Of a stretch of DNA of 64,000 nucleotides, positions 47,574 to 56,126 are shown piece after piece. The notes beneath the pieces are model-generated. The model did not search any database. It worked only from the letters and a program-made list of their open reading frames with translations, and was not told the DNA's origin. The stretch is from Rhizobacter sp. (GTDB taxonomy: Bacteria > Pseudomonadota > Gammaproteobacteria > Burkholderiales > Burkholderiaceae_C): NCBI GenBank assembly GCA_025350965.1, contig JANXWV010000011.1:50846-114845 (forward strand), in the 5' to 3' direction. The position numbers and the translations under genes are program-made. Each line of letters starts with the position of its first letter. Within the stretch, counting starts at the first letter, position 1.

Positions 47574-48230
47574 ATGAGCGCATTCGTCATCGCCATCGTC
47601 GGGGCCGAGAGCACCGGCAAGACTGCCCTTGCCGCCGCACTGCAGGCGGCGCTCGCTGGCCCACAGCGCAGCGTGGCCTCGGTGCCAGCCGTGATACCTG
47701 AGTACCTGCGCGAGTTCTGCGATGCGCACGGCCGCACGCCGCTGCAGCACGAGCAGGCGCTGATCGCCACCGAACAGACGCGGCGCATTGCCGCTGCCGC
47801 AAGCACGCACGACATCGTGATCGCCGACACCACTGCGCTCATGACCGCCGTCTACAGCGACATTGTTTTCGGCGACACGAGCCTGTACCTCACCTGCGAG
47901 GCCGCGCATGCGCGCTGCCAGCTCACGCTGCTCACCGCGCTCGACCTGCCCTGGCAAGCCGACGGCTTGCAACGCGACGGGCCGCACGTGCGCGAGCCGG
48001 TCGATGCGCTGGTTCGCGCGGCGCTCGGCCGCGCGGGCGTGGGCTACGCGGTGGTGTCTGGCCAGGGCGCGGCGCGGGCGGCCGCCGCGCTCGCCAGCGT
48101 GCAGCGCGCGCTCGACCCGCCGCAGGCGGACCAGCCGGGATCGGCCCGCTCGAAGGTGAAGTGGCAGTGGCACTGCGACCGCTGCGGTGAATCCGGCTGC
48201 GAGCGTCACGCGCTGCTGCCGAGGGGCTGA
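47574..48230 (+). CDS. NadR-like ribosylnicotinamide kinase (AAA ATPase)
   Basis: The 218-residue protein matches the C-terminal kinase domain of NadR: Walker A G-A-E-S-T-G-K-T near residues 9-16, then Y-L-R-E-F, and D-T-T-A-L-M-T as Walker-B-like. It would phosphorylate nicotinamide riboside brought in by PnuC. The adenylyltransferase and repressor domains of E. coli NadR are missing. A cysteine cluster at the end (C-D-R-C-G-E-S-G-C) may bind zinc. Start ATG 47574 is chosen because the domain begins right there. Confidence 0.85.
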   Translation: MSAFVIAIVGAESTGKTALAAALQAALAGPQRSVASVPAVIPEYLREFCDAHGRTPLQHEQALIATEQTRRIAAAASTHDIVIADTTALMTAVYSDIVFGDTSLYLTCEAAHARCQLTLLTALDLPWQADGLQRDGPHVREPVDALVRAALGRAGVGYAVVSGQGAARAAAALASVQRALDPPQADQPGSARSKVKWQWHCDRCGESGCERHALLPRG

Positions 48231-48335
48231 CCCTGTGGAAGTGGTGGCGGCCCGGGGTCAGAATCGCAGCCAGCGCGAAACGCCGTTCGCGGAACGGTCA
48301 CCGCGCCGCCAGCCCACCCCGAGGAGCCACGGCAG

Positions 48336-49238
48336 ATGCCGCTAACGTGTTCGATCTGCGCCACCGCCAGCCCCGATGACGCGCGCTTTTGCCGGGGCTG
48401 CGGCGCGGCGCTGAAGAGCACTACCGTGGCGCCGTCGTCCGGGCCTGTCACCGCTGTGCCGTGCCCGGTCTGCCGGCATCCGAACCGGTCGGGCACGCGC
48501 TTTTGCGCGAAGTGCGGCACCGATCAATTCGCAGCGCCGGCAACACACTCGACAGCGGCGCCGGCCATGGCGGCAGCCGTGCCCGCCCCACCGGCTCCGG
48601 CGGCCCCTCGCAGCATGCTGCGGCTGGCCTCGGGTGCGCTGGCCCTTGTGCTGGCCGCAGCGGCGTGGTGGGTGCTGTCACCACTGCACGGCGGTGCGGG
48701 GCGCGGCCCATCCGCCCAACCGGACACCGCAGCCAGAACCGAAGCCAGCGTGGCGCCCGCCGCCACGCCGGTGCCCCAGCCCGCATCGCCCAGCCCTGAA
48801 CCTGCCGCCACCGGGTCGGTACCCACGCCGCCCCTCACGCCAGCCGAACTCTGGGACCCGATCCCGGCCGACGAGCTGCAGGCCGCACGCGACCAAACCG
48901 CGAAGCTGCGAGTCGCGCGCGAAGCCAAGACCCTGGCGGCGCGCGAACAGGCCGCGCTGGCCGAGCAAGACGCTGCCCGCCAACGCACCGACGACGTCCG
49001 GGCGCGCCTGCCGGCCTCCGCGCCACCGGTGGCCGGCACCGCGCCGCGCAGCGCCACGCCGGCGCCCGCCGCTGCCAACCCGACGCTCGCCGGCACGGTG
49101 CAGGAGGCCTGCGGCAACCGCAACGCCATCTCGCAGGCCATCTGCGAGGCACGCGAGTGCAGCCGCACCGAACACGCCAACGAAGCCACCTGCAAGCGCG
49201 TCAGAGCCGCCGAAGAGAGGCGGCGGCAGCCGGAGTAG
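48336..49238 (+). CDS. Double zinc-ribbon membrane protein, unknown function
   Basis: A 300-residue protein. Two zinc ribbons open it (C-S-I-C...C-R-G-C-G, residues 5-23, and C-P-V-C...C-A-K-C-G, about 43-61). A membrane helix follows (about 95-115), then a long Pro/Ala linker (120-170), a charged helix (175-220) and a small cysteine-rich end domain with C-G-N-R, A-I-C-E-A-R-E-C and T-C-K-R. The topology suggests cytosolic ribbons with the rest in the periplasm. It is followed by a second zinc-ribbon membrane protein 58 bases on. I do not recognise a function. Confidence 0.75.
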   Translation: MPLTCSICATASPDDARFCRGCGAALKSTTVAPSSGPVTAVPCPVCRHPNRSGTRFCAKCGTDQFAAPATHSTAAPAMAAAVPAPPAPAAPRSMLRLASGALALVLAAAAWWVLSPLHGGAGRGPSAQPDTAARTEASVAPAATPVPQPASPSPEPAATGSVPTPPLTPAELWDPIPADELQAARDQTAKLRVAREAKTLAAREQAALAEQDAARQRTDDVRARLPASAPPVAGTAPRSATPAPAAANPTLAGTVQEACGNRNAISQAICEARECSRTEHANEATCKRVRAAEERRRQPE

Positions 49239-49296
49239 CCCGAGCACCTTCCAGGCCCGCCGCGGGGCCCCAACGCCAAACCCGACGAGGAACCCG

Positions 49297-50439
49297 ATGA
49301 GCGAGCCGCCACCGCGCAATGCATCTGCCACATCCGCCGCGCCGGCGCCCCCGGCCGGCTTGCCGCCCGGTGCCGTCGCGAGCCTGTTCCAGGCAGTGCG
49401 CGGGCTGCACAACACCCGCGCACTCACCGCGATGCTCGGCTGTCTCGTGGCCGGGGTGCTGGTCGCGGGGGTGTGCTCGTTGCTCGCAGCCCGGCTCGGC
49501 GCCGCCATGGCCTTGCTCGGCGCCCTGGCGTTGGTCGTGGGCGCGGCCACCGGCGTGAACGCGGCCGGCATGCTGCTGATGGACCAGGCACGCGGCCTGC
49601 CGGTGCGCGCGCTGGCCGGTGCCGTGCGCAGCGGCGTAGCGTGTGTGCCGAAGGTCATGGCGCTCGGCCTGGGGCTGCTCCTGATCGCGCTGGCCGTGTT
49701 CCTGGCCATCGCGCTGGCGTACTTCATCTGCAAGATTCCATACCTCGGGCCGCTGCTGTTCGTGGCCGTGTTCCCGCTGTCGGTGCTCGCTGCAGGCGTC
49801 ACCTTGTGCGGCCTGTTGCTGTGCATGTTCCTGTCGCTGCCGGCCTTGTGGGAGGGCCAGCCCATCGTCAGCGCCATCACGCAGGCCCTGGGCGTTGCGC
49901 GCACCCGGTTGGTGGAGGCGATGTTGCTCGGCGGCGTGGTGGGCGTGCTGTCGGCCGCGGTCGGCGTGATCGTGTTTGGTGTGTTGGCCACCGGGCTGAT
50001 GCCTGCGCTCGGTCTGTCGGCGGCGATCCTGGGCAGCGACGGTTTCGGCAGCGTCGCCGCCATCGCGCAAGGCGGGACTGAATTCGGCTACAGCGGCCGC
50101 GGGGTTGCCGGTGCAGGTGGCAGCCACGCAGCGGCAGCGGCCATCGGCGGCGGGTTGCTTTGGTCCCTGGCCACATCCTTGGTGGCGATGGTCAACCTGC
50201 TGGGGTTGAACCTGGTCTACCTGCATGTCACCGAGGGCTTGAGCACGGCCCCCTCTCGCGCGGCGCCTTCCATACCCGGGTCGGCCGGCACGGCCACGCC
50301 CGCCGCGCCGCAGAGCCGCACCCAACCGGCCGGTGCCACGGTGCCGAGCGCGGTGAAGAGCAGCACCTGTCCGCAGTGCCTCTCGGCGGTCGGCACGGAA
50401 GACCTGTTCTGCGGCGTGTGCGGGCACCGGCTGAAGTAA
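49297..50439 (+). CDS. Polytopic membrane protein with C-terminal zinc ribbon
   Basis: A 380-residue protein with about five to six hydrophobic segments (about 45-310) and a Pro/Ala linker before a C-terminal zinc ribbon, C-P-Q-C-L...C-G-V-C-G, in the last 30 residues. CGAGGAA precedes the ATG at 49297. It sits right behind the double zinc-ribbon gene, in the same direction, and the two are likely made together. No known enzyme or transport motif is visible. Confidence 0.78.
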   Translation: MSEPPPRNASATSAAPAPPAGLPPGAVASLFQAVRGLHNTRALTAMLGCLVAGVLVAGVCSLLAARLGAAMALLGALALVVGAATGVNAAGMLLMDQARGLPVRALAGAVRSGVACVPKVMALGLGLLLIALAVFLAIALAYFICKIPYLGPLLFVAVFPLSVLAAGVTLCGLLLCMFLSLPALWEGQPIVSAITQALGVARTRLVEAMLLGGVVGVLSAAVGVIVFGVLATGLMPALGLSAAILGSDGFGSVAAIAQGGTEFGYSGRGVAGAGGSHAAAAAIGGGLLWSLATSLVAMVNLLGLNLVYLHVTEGLSTAPSRAAPSIPGSAGTATPAAPQSRTQPAGATVPSAVKSSTCPQCLSAVGTEDLFCGVCGHRLK

Positions 50440-50466
50440 CGCCGCCCCACCCAAAGCGGAAGCCCC

Positions 50467-51123
50467 ATGTTCGGCACGCAAGACCTGCCTCTCTTCATCG
50501 CCTCCGGCCTGTTGCTGAACATGGTGCCGGGGCCGGACTCGCTGCTCATCGTCGCGCGCAGCGGCGGCCACGGCTGGCGCGCCGGCTCGGCGGCGGCCCT
50601 CGGCGTGGGCGCCGGCACCTTCGTGCACGTGCTCGCGGCGGCGCTCGGCTTGTCGGCTCTCGTCGCGGCCTCGGCCACGGCGTTCACACTGGTCAAGCTG
50701 GCGGGCGCGGCGTACCTGGTTTGCATCGGCCTGGGCCTGCTGTTCAAGCGCTCGAGTGCCCGTGGCGCCGTGGCTTCAGCCGGCGCTGGTGCTGACGGCG
50801 GCGCTCCGACACTGCGCTTGCGAACTGTCTTCCGCCAAGGCTTCCTGACCAACGTCCTGAACCCGAAAGTGGCGGTGTTCTTCCTGGCGTTTGTGCCGCA
50901 GTTCATTGCGGCCGATGCGCCCGACAAGGCAGTGGCCTTCATCGCGCTCGGCACGCTCTTCAATATCAACTCGATGCTGTGGGCGCACGCCCTCGTGTTC
51001 AGCATGGTGGCCGCGCGGCGGCGCGTGCGGGTGAACGGCCGCGCCGTCGCATGGCTCAACCGCGTGGTCGGTGCCGTGTTCGTGTCGTTCGGGCTGCGGC
51101 TCGCGCTGGCCGAGGCGCGCTGA
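50467..51123 (+). CDS. LysE family translocator
   Basis: A 218-residue exporter with six hydrophobic segments and the LysE/RhtB marks N-M-V-P-G-P-D-S near residue 18, then G-V-G-A-G-T-F-V-H and F-L-T-N-V-L-N-P-K-V-A-V-F-F near 125. Such proteins export amino acids or related metabolites; the substrate is not known. It is convergent with hslO. Confidence 0.9.
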   Translation: MFGTQDLPLFIASGLLLNMVPGPDSLLIVARSGGHGWRAGSAAALGVGAGTFVHVLAAALGLSALVAASATAFTLVKLAGAAYLVCIGLGLLFKRSSARGAVASAGAGADGGAPTLRLRTVFRQGFLTNVLNPKVAVFFLAFVPQFIAADAPDKAVAFIALGTLFNINSMLWAHALVFSMVAARRRVRVNGRAVAWLNRVVGAVFVSFGLRLALAEAR

Positions 51124-51173
51124 CGCAGGCGCACCGACAGGTCGCACAGCGAACGCAGGTCAGCGCGACGCCT

Positions 51174-52175
51174 TCATTGCCGCACCGCCGAGCCCGGCGG
51201 CTGGTCCCGCACCGGCGTGAAGAGGCCGCCCACGTCGACCGGGTCGAAGTGGTACTTCTTGCCGCAGAAGTCGCAGCCGATCTCGACGCGGCCCTGCTCG
51301 GTGATGATGCTGTCGACCTCGTCGCGGCCCAGGCTCTTGAGCATGCTGCCCACGCGCTCGCGCGAGCAGCTGCACTCGAAGCGCGGCGTGTGCGGCGCGT
51401 GTGGCCCGTCTTGCGGGGTCAGCAGGCGCACCGGTTCTTCCCAGAACAGGCGGCGCAGCACCGTGTCGGGTGTGAGCGTCAGCAGCTCGTCGGCCGTCAG
51501 CGTGGCGGCGAGCAAGGCGATGCGGTTGTAGGCCTCGTTGATGCCGATCTCGTCTTCGTTGCGCGCACCGCTCGTGCCTTGCACATTGCCCATGCCCTGC
51601 ACCGGCATGCGCTGGATCAGCAGGCCGGCCGCCACCTGGTCGTTGGCCGCGAGGATGAGCTTCGTGTCGAGTTGCTCCGACTGCAGCATGTAGTGCTCCA
51701 GCACCTCGGCGAGCGCCTGCAGCGGTTCGCGCTGGTCGCCATGCAGCGCCACCACGCCCTGGTACGGCGCCTGCCCGGGCAACTTGTCCTTCGGGTCGAG
51801 CGTGATCGCGCAGCGGCCCTGGCCGTGCACGTTCAGCAGCGCCTCCAGCCGCGCGCCGGCCGGCACCTCGCCCACCACCTTGGCCGTAACGCGGAACGCC
51901 AGGTCGGGCTGCACTTCGGCCACCGCCAGCTTCACCGGCCCGTCGCCGTACATCTGCAACACCAGCGCTCCGTTGAACTTGATGTTCGACTGCATCAGCA
52001 CGCCGGCCGCAGCCATCTCGCCGAGCAGTGCGCGCACCTCCGGCGGGAAGGCATCGCCGGCCAACGCGCGGCGCGCCAGCACGTCTTGCCAGCTGTTGCC
52101 CAGCCGCACCAGCAGGCCGCGCACCGGCAGGCCGTCGAAGATGAACTTGACCAGTTCGTCGTTCATGTCGGTCAT
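51174..52175 (-). CDS. hslO: Redox-regulated chaperone Hsp33
   Basis: Hsp33 is a zinc-bound chaperone switched on by oxidation and unfolding. The 333-residue protein has the N-terminal substrate domain and the four-cysteine zinc site at its end, C-S-C followed by C-D-F-C. It is somewhat longer than E. coli Hsp33 (292). I chose the ATG at 52175; ATG 52166 and a TTG at 52202 are alternatives, the last running into the upstream stop region. It follows the gamma-carbonic-anhydrase gene by 19 bases. Confidence 0.93.
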   Translation of the reverse strand: MTDMNDELVKFIFDGLPVRGLLVRLGNSWQDVLARRALAGDAFPPEVRALLGEMAAAGVLMQSNIKFNGALVLQMYGDGPVKLAVAEVQPDLAFRVTAKVVGEVPAGARLEALLNVHGQGRCAITLDPKDKLPGQAPYQGVVALHGDQREPLQALAEVLEHYMLQSEQLDTKLILAANDQVAAGLLIQRMPVQGMGNVQGTSGARNEDEIGINEAYNRIALLAATLTADELLTLTPDTVLRRLFWEEPVRLLTPQDGPHAPHTPRFECSCSRERVGSMLKSLGRDEVDSIITEQGRVEIGCDFCGKKYHFDPVDVGGLFTPVRDQPPGSAVRQ

Positions 52176-52194
52176 GTCTTTGGTGTCACTCAAT

Positions 52195-52719
52195 TCAGCC
52201 AATCTTCTTCAGGCCGGCGCGATAGCGCCGTGCGTTGCCCACGTAGTGCGGCGCGCCTTGCTGCAGCGCGCCGATCTGCTCCGGCGTGAGTTGGCGCACC
52301 ACCTTGGCCGGCGTGCCCATGATCATCGAGCCGTCGGGGAACTCCTTGCCTTCGGTGACCAGCGAGCCCGCACCCACGAGGCAATTGCGGCCGATCTTCG
52401 CGCCGTTCAGCACCACGGCCTGAATGCCGATCAGCGAGCCATCGCCCACGCTGCAGCCATGCAGCATCACCTGGTGGCCCACCGTCACGTTGGCGCCCAG
52501 CGTGACCGGGAAGCCGTGGTCCGAATGCACCACCGAGCCGTCCTGGATGTTGGTGCCCGCGCCCACGGTCAGGCGCTCGTTGTCACCGCGCAGCACGGCG
52601 CCGAACCACACGCTCGCACCGTCACCGAGTTCGACATTGCCAATCACCTGCGCACTGTCGGCCACCCACGCCGTGGGCGCGATGGTCGGTGCAATGTCGT
52701 CGAGCTGGTAGATGGCCAT
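52195..52719 (-). CDS. Gamma carbonic anhydrase family protein
   Basis: A 174-residue left-handed beta-helix protein with hexapeptide repeats. Metal ligands are visible in H-S-D-H-G (His near 91 and 94) and G-H-Q-V-M-L-H-G (His near 117 and 122). Such proteins (YrdA/PaaY type) are either carbonic anhydrases or related hydrolases or transferases. The ATG at 52719 begins the domain directly. It is co-oriented with hslO, 19 bases apart. Confidence 0.9.
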   Translation of the reverse strand: MAIYQLDDIAPTIAPTAWVADSAQVIGNVELGDGASVWFGAVLRGDNERLTVGAGTNIQDGSVVHSDHGFPVTLGANVTVGHQVMLHGCSVGDGSLIGIQAVVLNGAKIGRNCLVGAGSLVTEGKEFPDGSMIMGTPAKVVRQLTPEQIGALQQGAPHYVGNARRYRAGLKKIG

Positions 52720-52842
52720 GGGGGGGTCCGTGGGGGCAAGCGTGAGCGGCTGAAAGGAAGGCGATGGCGCAGGGAAAGCGCCGACGCGAGCAGATAATTC
52801 TAGGTGCGCCCCCGCATCGCAACCGGCCCCGCCCGATTCACC

Positions 52843-53151
52843 ATGCTCGAACTCCGCCCCGTCTGCGAGCACTGCAGCAAGGCGCTGCCACCCGCATCGC
52901 TCGAAGCGCGCATCTGCTCGTACGAATGCACCTTCTGCGCCGCTTGTGTGAGCGGCGTGTTGCACAACGTCTGCCCGAACTGTGGTGGCGGCTTCGTGCC
53001 GCGGCCGGTGCGCCCGGCGCGCAGCTGGAAAGGCGGCAACTTCCTCGGCACCGACCCGGCCGGCACCGCCGTGAAGCACAGGCCGGTCGATGCGGCGGCG
53101 CATGCGGCCTTCGCCGCGCCGATCATGGCCATCGCGCCCGAGGCACGGTAG
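52843..53151 (+). CDS. DUF1272 cysteine-rich protein
   Basis: A 102-residue small protein with the DUF1272 core: C-E-H-C near residue 8, [11 protein letters not shown] near 25-35 and C-P-N-C-G-G near 46. The eight cysteines should bind two zinc ions. The family has no known function. The ATG at 52843 begins right at the conserved part. A C-terminal tail of 50 residues is not conserved. It ends 8 bases before the DUF455 gene. Confidence 0.87.
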   Translation: MLELRPVCEHCSKALPPASLEARICSYECTFCAACVSGVLHNVCPNCGGGFVPRPVRPARSWKGGNFLGTDPAGTAVKHRPVDAAAHAAFAAPIMAIAPEAR

Positions 53152-53159
53152 CGCCGCGC

Positions 53160-53951
53160 ATGAACCCCCGCCAGCATGCGCTCGACATTCTTGCGTTGAC
53201 CGACCCCACCGCCAAGGCGCGCGAGGCCCGAGCGCTGTTCGCCACGCTCGACCTCGGTGCGCTCGACACCGAGGCCGTTCTCACGCCCGCAAGCCCCCTG
53301 CCTGGCCGCCCGCCACGGCCACGGCTGGTCGCCGCGCTCGACGTGCCCAAGCGCTCGCCGTTCACGCTGGAAGGCCGCGCCGCGCTGCTGCACTCGGTCA
53401 CGCACATCGAGCTGAACGCGATCGACCTGGCGCTCGACGCGGCCTGGCGCTTCACCGGCATGCCCTGCGCGTACTACCGCGACTGGCTGCTTGTCGCCAG
53501 CGAAGAGGCGCTGCACTTCACGCTGCTGCGCGAGCACCTGCAAACGCTCGGCTTCGACTACGGCGACTTCGCCGCGCACGACGGCCTGTGGGCCATGACG
53601 CAGCGCACCGCGCACTGCATCACCGCCCGCATGGCGCTGGTGCCGCGCACGTTGGAGGCGCGCGGGCTCGACGCCACGCCGCCGATGCAGGCGAAGTTGC
53701 GCAAGGCGGGCGACCTGCGCGCGGTCGAGATCCTCGGCGTGATCCTGCGTGACGAAGTGGGCCATGTCGCCATCGGCAACCATTGGTACCGGTGGCTGTG
53801 CGCACGCGACGGCCTTGATCCGGTTGCGCTCTACCCGGTGCTGGCCGAACGCCACGGCGCGCCCCGGCCGCGCGCGCCGTTCAACATCGAGGCGCGCCGC
53901 GCGGCCGGCTTCACGGCCGACGAGATCGCGGCGCTCGGCGGAAACGCGTAA
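53160..53951 (+). CDS. DUF455 ferritin-like protein
   Basis: A 263-residue helical protein of the DUF455 family, distantly related to the MiaE/ferritin-like diiron proteins. Possible metal ligands are in S-V-T-H-I-E near residue 80, S-E-E-A-L-H-F near 118 and D-E-V-G-H-V near 198: acidic-histidine pairs in the E-x-x-H style. The substrate is unknown. It follows the DUF1272 gene closely and is co-oriented. Confidence 0.87.
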   Translation: MNPRQHALDILALTDPTAKAREARALFATLDLGALDTEAVLTPASPLPGRPPRPRLVAALDVPKRSPFTLEGRAALLHSVTHIELNAIDLALDAAWRFTGMPCAYYRDWLLVASEEALHFTLLREHLQTLGFDYGDFAAHDGLWAMTQRTAHCITARMALVPRTLEARGLDATPPMQAKLRKAGDLRAVEILGVILRDEVGHVAIGNHWYRWLCARDGLDPVALYPVLAERHGAPRPRAPFNIEARRAAGFTADEIAALGGNA

Positions 53952-53991
53952 GCACCCCACGAACGTCTTCGTTGCCGGCTTCTGCGCATTC

Positions 53992-54285
53992 GTGTTCGTG
54001 CAGGCGGTGCGCCACCGCGACTACTTCCTGCCCGCCGACGCACGCGACAGCGAAGACGCGCACGCCCTGCCGCCCACGAACCGCGTGGCCGCGCTCGGTG
54101 CCGCGCTCGGTGCCGCGCTCGGTGCCGCGCAGCTGCTGGCCTGCCTGGGCGCGGTGGTGCTTCTTGCAAAGGCGATCTCGCCACAGGTCGAGGCTGCGCT
54201 CGGCACAGGCCGCACGACGGTGCTGCAGGGCGCGGTGCACCTGGTGATCTTCGCGGTCTGCCTGTTCACCACCGTCGTGCCGTGA
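53992..54285 (+). CDS. Small hypothetical membrane protein
   Basis: A possible protein of about 97 residues from a GTG at 53992 (another GTG at 53998) to the TGA at 54283. It has two hydrophobic stretches (about 40-65 and 80-97) and a triplicated A-L-G-A motif from an exact 12-base tandem repeat. No ribosome-binding site is clear, and the GC-rich opposite strand is also open, so coding status is uncertain. Confidence 0.35.
   Translation: MFVQAVRHRDYFLPADARDSEDAHALPPTNRVAALGAALGAALGAAQLLACLGAVVLLAKAISPQVEAALGTGRTTVLQGAVHLVIFAVCLFTTVVP
54091..54126. repeat. 12-base exact tandem repeat, three copies
   Basis: GCGCTCGGTGCC occurs three times without interruption. In the forward frame each copy reads A-L-G-A. 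Confidence 0.9.
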
Positions 54286-54329
54286 TGTGCGCTGCGGTCG
54301 GGTGATTGCGAGGCAGCGCCAGGGGTGCG

Positions 54330-54926
54330 CTACGGCGCCATGAAGTAGCGCTTCAGCCCGGCCAGGATCATCTCGACCGCAATCGCGGTCAGCACCAGAC
54401 CCATCAGCTTCTCGATGGCCGACACCACCGAATCGCCGAGCAGTTTGCGGATGCGGTTGCACAGCAGGAGCACCGCGCCCGAGACGGCCATGGCACAGGT
54501 GAGCGCGCCCACCCACGACATCAAGCGCTCGGGCTGGCGCGAAGCGAGAAGCAGCACCGTGGCCATGGCCGACGGCCCGGCCAGCAAAGGCACCGCGAGC
54601 GGGAAGATCAGCGGTTCGCGGCCCTCGGGCACGCCGTACACGCCGCCTTCGTGGCTGAAGATCATGCGGATCGCCACCATCAGCAGGATCACGCCGCCGG
54701 CCACTTCGAGGGAGCGCTCCGACAGGCGCATCACCCGCAGAAAGCCTTCGCCGAAGAACATGAAGGCGAACAGCACGCCGAACGCGATGCCGACCTCACG
54801 CATTGCCACCCAGCGGCGCCGCGCAGGCGCCACGTCGCGCATGATGGGAATGAAGATCGGCAGGCTGCCCAGCGGGTCGAGCACCAGCAGCAGCAAGATG
54901 AAGGCGGAGAGAAAGCTGTGGTCCAT
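54330..54926 (-). CDS. MarC family integral membrane protein
   Basis: A 198-residue protein with six hydrophobic segments and the MarC/YhgN marks L-D-P-L-G-S-L-P near residue 17 and P-L-A-V-P-L-L-A-G-P-S-A-M near 110. The family was once linked to multiple antibiotic resistance, but that role was later doubted. The function is unknown. It is the last gene of the minus-strand run here and is convergent with the small hypothetical gene. Confidence 0.9.
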   Translation of the reverse strand: MDHSFLSAFILLLLVLDPLGSLPIFIPIMRDVAPARRRWVAMREVGIAFGVLFAFMFFGEGFLRVMRLSERSLEVAGGVILLMVAIRMIFSHEGGVYGVPEGREPLIFPLAVPLLAGPSAMATVLLLASRQPERLMSWVGALTCAMAVSGAVLLLCNRIRKLLGDSVVSAIEKLMGLVLTAIAVEMILAGLKRYFMAP

Positions 54927-54994
54927 GGGCCGAGCTTACCGGGCCGGCGGCATCAGGCCAGCTTCACGCGAGGCATGAATTCACAGACCCGAGG

Positions 54995-55372
54995 TCACGC
55001 GGCCGGCCCGTGGCACACGGCTTCAACGTTGTGACCGTCCGGCCCGATCACGAACGCGCCGTAGTAGTTCGGGTGGTAGATCGCGCGGATGCCGGGCGGG
55101 CCGTTGTCGGTGGCGCCGGCACTCAACGCGGCCGAGTAGAAAGCATCGACCTGCGCGCGGTTCTCGGCCGCGAACGCAATGTGCATCGGCGCCTTCGCCG
55201 CGCCGTCGGCACCGGCGCCGAACCAGAAGTCGGGCTTGCCGCCCCGGCCGAAGCCGGCCCAGCCTTCGGCTTCCATGATCAGCGTGATGCCCAACGGCGC
55301 CAGCGCGGCGGTGAAGAACGCCTTGCTGCGCGGGTAATCGGCGACCGACAGGCCAATGTGATCAAGGGTCAT
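54995..55372 (-). CDS. VOC (glyoxalase-fold) family protein
   Basis: A 125-residue protein with one VOC unit: L-D-H-I-G-L-S-V-A-D-Y at the start, H-I-A-F-A-A in the middle and G-P-D-G-H-N-V-E-A-V-C-H at the end. Metal ligands would be His4, His near 70 and Glu near 117. Stand-alone VOC proteins may act as dioxygenases, lyases or resistance proteins, so no reaction is assigned. The ATG at 55372 has GGAG upstream. Confidence 0.88.
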   Translation of the reverse strand: MTLDHIGLSVADYPRSKAFFTAALAPLGITLIMEAEGWAGFGRGGKPDFWFGAGADGAAKAPMHIAFAAENRAQVDAFYSAALSAGATDNGPPGIRAIYHPNYYGAFVIGPDGHNVEAVCHGPAA

Positions 55373-55422
55373 CAAGGGGCTCCTGCAGAGTTCGCGGGGT
55401 TGAAGGCCGTTCAGCCGGCAGA

Positions 55423-56004
55423 TCAGGCCGAAGGCGCGGGCTGCGCCGCCTGCCATTCTTCACGACGCAGGCGGTACAGGCAATGCATGCGAAACGCATG
55501 GCCTTCGGGCACGCCCGGGTGCTCGAAGTTCTGCTGCGCATCGATCAGGCCGATGCGTGCCATCACGGCGCGCGAAGGCAGGTTCAGGAGCGTCGTGAAC
55601 GACACGATCTCAGCCAGGCCGATCTGCTCGAACCCGGCGCGCAACACGGCGCGGGCGGCCTCGGTCGCGAAGCCCTTGCCCCAGTGCGCGCGCATCAGGC
55701 GCCAGCCGATCTCCACGCACGGCGAGAACGGCAACACGCGCTTGGGCACCGTGAGGCCGACGTAGCCGATGAACGCGCCGGTGTCGCGCCGCGCCACTGC
55801 CCAATTGCCCCAGCCGCGCTCGACGAGCTGGGCCTGCCAGGCGTCGATGCTCGCATCGCTGGCTTCCCTCGAGATGGGGGTGGCGAAATAGCGCATCGTC
55901 TGCGGATCGGCATTCAGTGCAGCGAAGGGCTCGCGATCGGCCTCGCACCACGCGCGCAGGCGCAGGCGCGGTGTGGCGGGTGGGGCCAGCGGCGGCGCAG
56001 TCAC
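55423..56004 (-). CDS. GNAT family N-acetyltransferase, RimJ/RimL type
   Basis: A 193-residue acetyltransferase with the RimJ/RimL-type opening T-P-R-L-R-L-R near residue 10 and the acetyl-CoA loop G-K-G-F-A-T-E-A near 105-112. It probably modifies protein N-termini, amino acids or small amines. The GTG at 56004 overlaps the stop of the small upstream ORF as GTGA. No ATG fits. The same operon holds a deacetylase-family gene. Confidence 0.87.
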   Translation of the reverse strand: MTAPPLAPPATPRLRLRAWCEADREPFAALNADPQTMRYFATPISREASDASIDAWQAQLVERGWGNWAVARRDTGAFIGYVGLTVPKRVLPFSPCVEIGWRLMRAHWGKGFATEAARAVLRAGFEQIGLAEIVSFTTLLNLPSRAVMARIGLIDAQQNFEHPGVPEGHAFRMHCLYRLRREEWQAAQPAPSA

Positions 56005-56126
56005 TCGCCCTGCGCGCCCAGTTCCAGCGTGAAGCGCGCCGCGTCGCCGCCTGCCTGCACGGGCTTCTCGCAAACGACGCGACGGAGCAACCCTTCCTGC
56101 GCGTTCGACACGATCCGCGCTCTCAC
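56001..56126 (-). CDS. 41-residue small protein between mscS and the GNAT gene
   Basis: A short open frame from a GTG at 56126 to a TGA at 56001. Its start overlaps the mscS stop as GTGA, and its stop overlaps the GNAT start as GTGA, so it fills the gap exactly. About 85 percent of its third codon positions are G or C, like the neighbours. The product is arginine- and alanine-rich with one cysteine and no membrane segment. I know no homolog. It could be a real small gene or a coupling device. Confidence 0.5.
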   Translation of the reverse strand: MRARIVSNAQEGLLRRVVCEKPVQAGGDAARFTLELGAQGE

